Assembly: GCA_013205415.1 (NCBI GenBank)
Contig: JABMMY010000098.1
Span: 1 to 6,447, forward strand
Source of the DNA: Deltaproteobacteria bacterium
GTDB lineage: Bacteria; Bdellovibrionota; FAC87; UBA2466
Length of the DNA stretch: 6,447 nt
Direction: 5' to 3'
In this document: positions 5,809-6,447 of the stretch, one piece after another
Layout: the number at the start of each line of letters is the position of its first letter
Position numbering within the stretch: the first letter of the stretch is position 1
Position numbers and translations under genes: made by a program
The notes under the pieces: generated by a model
The model's database searches: none
Told to the model about the DNA's origin: nothing
What the model saw: the letters and a program-made list of their open reading frames with translations, nothing else

Positions 5809-5825
5809 GACACTCCAGTTTTTTA

Positions 5826-6447
5826 TTACCCTTTAAATTCAAGGTAAGCAGAAAGGCCAAAGGTCGTAAATCCAATATAGTTACGGTTAAACGCGTAGCC
5901 AATAAAACCCTTACCTACAAGACTGACCACATCATTAAGAGCAAGAGAATACCCAGCACCGCCTTTAAGCCATAGCCCCCCGATATCAGAAACGGTATAG
6001 GTAGGATCCGATGGAAACTCGGCTAGGCTCATTCCAAGCGAATATTGAATAGCTCCAAAAAATCGAAACTTTTCATAAAGGTATTCATAAACTGCGGCAA
6101 TATCTAAAAGCCTTGCCGAACCCACCTTAGAGGTATTGGTATCTTGATTAATTGCCGTGGCTCCCTGTATTTGAGTCACGCCGACCTCGGCCCCTAAGGT
6201 CATATCTGGTTCTATAAAATACCTCCAGAAACCACCTCCCTGCCCGCCTATTCCTTGATACAAAGATGAGGCGGTATCGGTGGCTGCCAAGACTCCATAA
6301 TTCCCCCCCAGATACACTCCGTAGGTAAAGGTCGCCTCTCGTCTTAGAAGAGCCATTTCATCATCTGGGAGTCTTCTCTTTTTTTTACGTCGTTTATTTT
6401 TTTTCTGATTGAGGTTTTTATTTTCTTCAACTTCAAGAGAGGAATCT
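5826..6447 (-). CDS. C-terminal part of an outer-membrane beta-barrel-type protein (5' partial)
   Basis: The frame is open from the right edge to the TAA at 5826-5828, giving 206 residues; the N-terminus, and any signal peptide, lie outside the window. ATG at 6354-6356 is in frame but has no Shine-Dalgarno, and the frame continues upstream, so it is probably an internal methionine. The first 30 visible residues are an acidic/Asn-rich part (SSLEVEENKN), then a very basic run KKNKRRKKKRR, then LPDDE. After that come alternating aromatic, glycine-rich stretches typical of a small barrel (TFTYGVYLGGNYGV, MTLGAEVGVTQIQG, FRFFGAIQYSLGMSL, LWLKGGAGYSLAL, VSLVGKGFIGYAF) ending in FGLSAYLEFKG, a plausible terminal strand. 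Likely outer membrane, opsin/porin-like small-barrel appearance, specific family not recognised. It converges on the peptidase gene across a 387-base gap. Confidence 0.75.
   Translation of the reverse strand, partial: DSSLEVEENKNLNQKKNKRRKKKRRLPDDEMALLRREATFTYGVYLGGNYGVLAATDTASSLYQGIGGQGGGFWRYFIEPDMTLGAEVGVTQIQGATAINQDTNTSKVGSARLLDIAAVYEYLYEKFRFFGAIQYSLGMSLAEFPSDPTYTVSDIGGLWLKGGAGYSLALNDVVSLVGKGFIGYAFNRNYIGFTTFGLSAYLEFKG

Larger units (their letters stand above)
5439..5825. other. 387-base gap with no credible gene
   Basis: No ORF of convincing size, codon use or ribosome site on either strand. Only tiny frames exist, such as the 12-codon frames from ATG 5711 and ATG 5757, without Shine-Dalgarno sequences. 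The left half (to about 5620) is T-rich on the plus strand, with AAGTTGTT twice. The right half holds a strong hairpin (5626-5649), a good promoter (5682-5709) and a 10-base direct repeat. It lies between converging genes, where little promoter sequence would be expected. Confidence 0.6.

Noticed and set aside
6303..6309. G7 tract (minus strand) in the barrel gene as a phase-variation site
   Set aside because: Seven bases is short for a contingency tract, it encodes ordinary Gly-Gly in the barrel and there is no disrupted frame. T8 runs in the peptidase gene were set aside for the same reason.

Overview
The window looks like chromosome of a Gram-negative bacterium: two lipoproteins with clear lipoboxes, a Sec-exported small beta-rich protein, an outer-membrane-type beta-barrel and a secreted S9 peptidase all imply an outer membrane and periplasm. 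The DNA is AT-rich by eye, with A/T-ending codons and many Lys and Asn residues. The protein set (many small secreted beta-rich proteins, a zinc-finger-less DnaJ, a secreted S9 peptidase) would suit a Bdellovibrio-like lineage, but that is a guess. I see no mobile element, CRISPR array, rRNA or tRNA.

Layout. (a) Bases 2-1177, plus strand: the tail of an unrecognised protein, then a DUF72 (YecE-like) TIM-barrel protein 18 bases later, probably one transcript. (b) Bases 1155-3220, minus strand, reading right to left: a CbpA-type DnaJ co-chaperone, a 141-base-scale gap, two adjacent paralogous 71-residue lipoproteins, then a 156-residue exported beta-rich protein whose end overlaps the DUF72 gene tail-to-tail by 23 bases. 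A strong hairpin plus T8 tract separates the lipoproteins from the last gene and carries that gene's Shine-Dalgarno sequence in its 3' arm. (c) Bases 3297-5438, plus strand: a secreted S9 (prolyl-oligopeptidase-type) peptidase divergent from dnaJ. The 76-base shared region holds a near-consensus sigma70 promoter for dnaJ and, for the peptidase, no Shine-Dalgarno but an extended -10-like element at the distance expected of a leaderless message. (d) Bases 5439-5825: a 387-base gap without a credible gene, holding two hairpins, a good sigma70-like promoter pointing rightward with no ORF behind it, and short direct repeats. (e) Bases 5826-6447, minus strand: the C-terminal part of a beta-barrel protein that enters from beyond the right edge and has a very basic stretch before the barrel.

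Functional theme. The chaperone, peptidase, lipoproteins and barrels could all relate to envelope protein handling, but only adjacency supports that. No multi-gene defence, biosynthetic or conflict system is evident. The most unusual elements are the terminator/SD hairpin at 1626-1668, the tandem lipoprotein family with its invariant core, and the orphan promoter region at 5682-5825.
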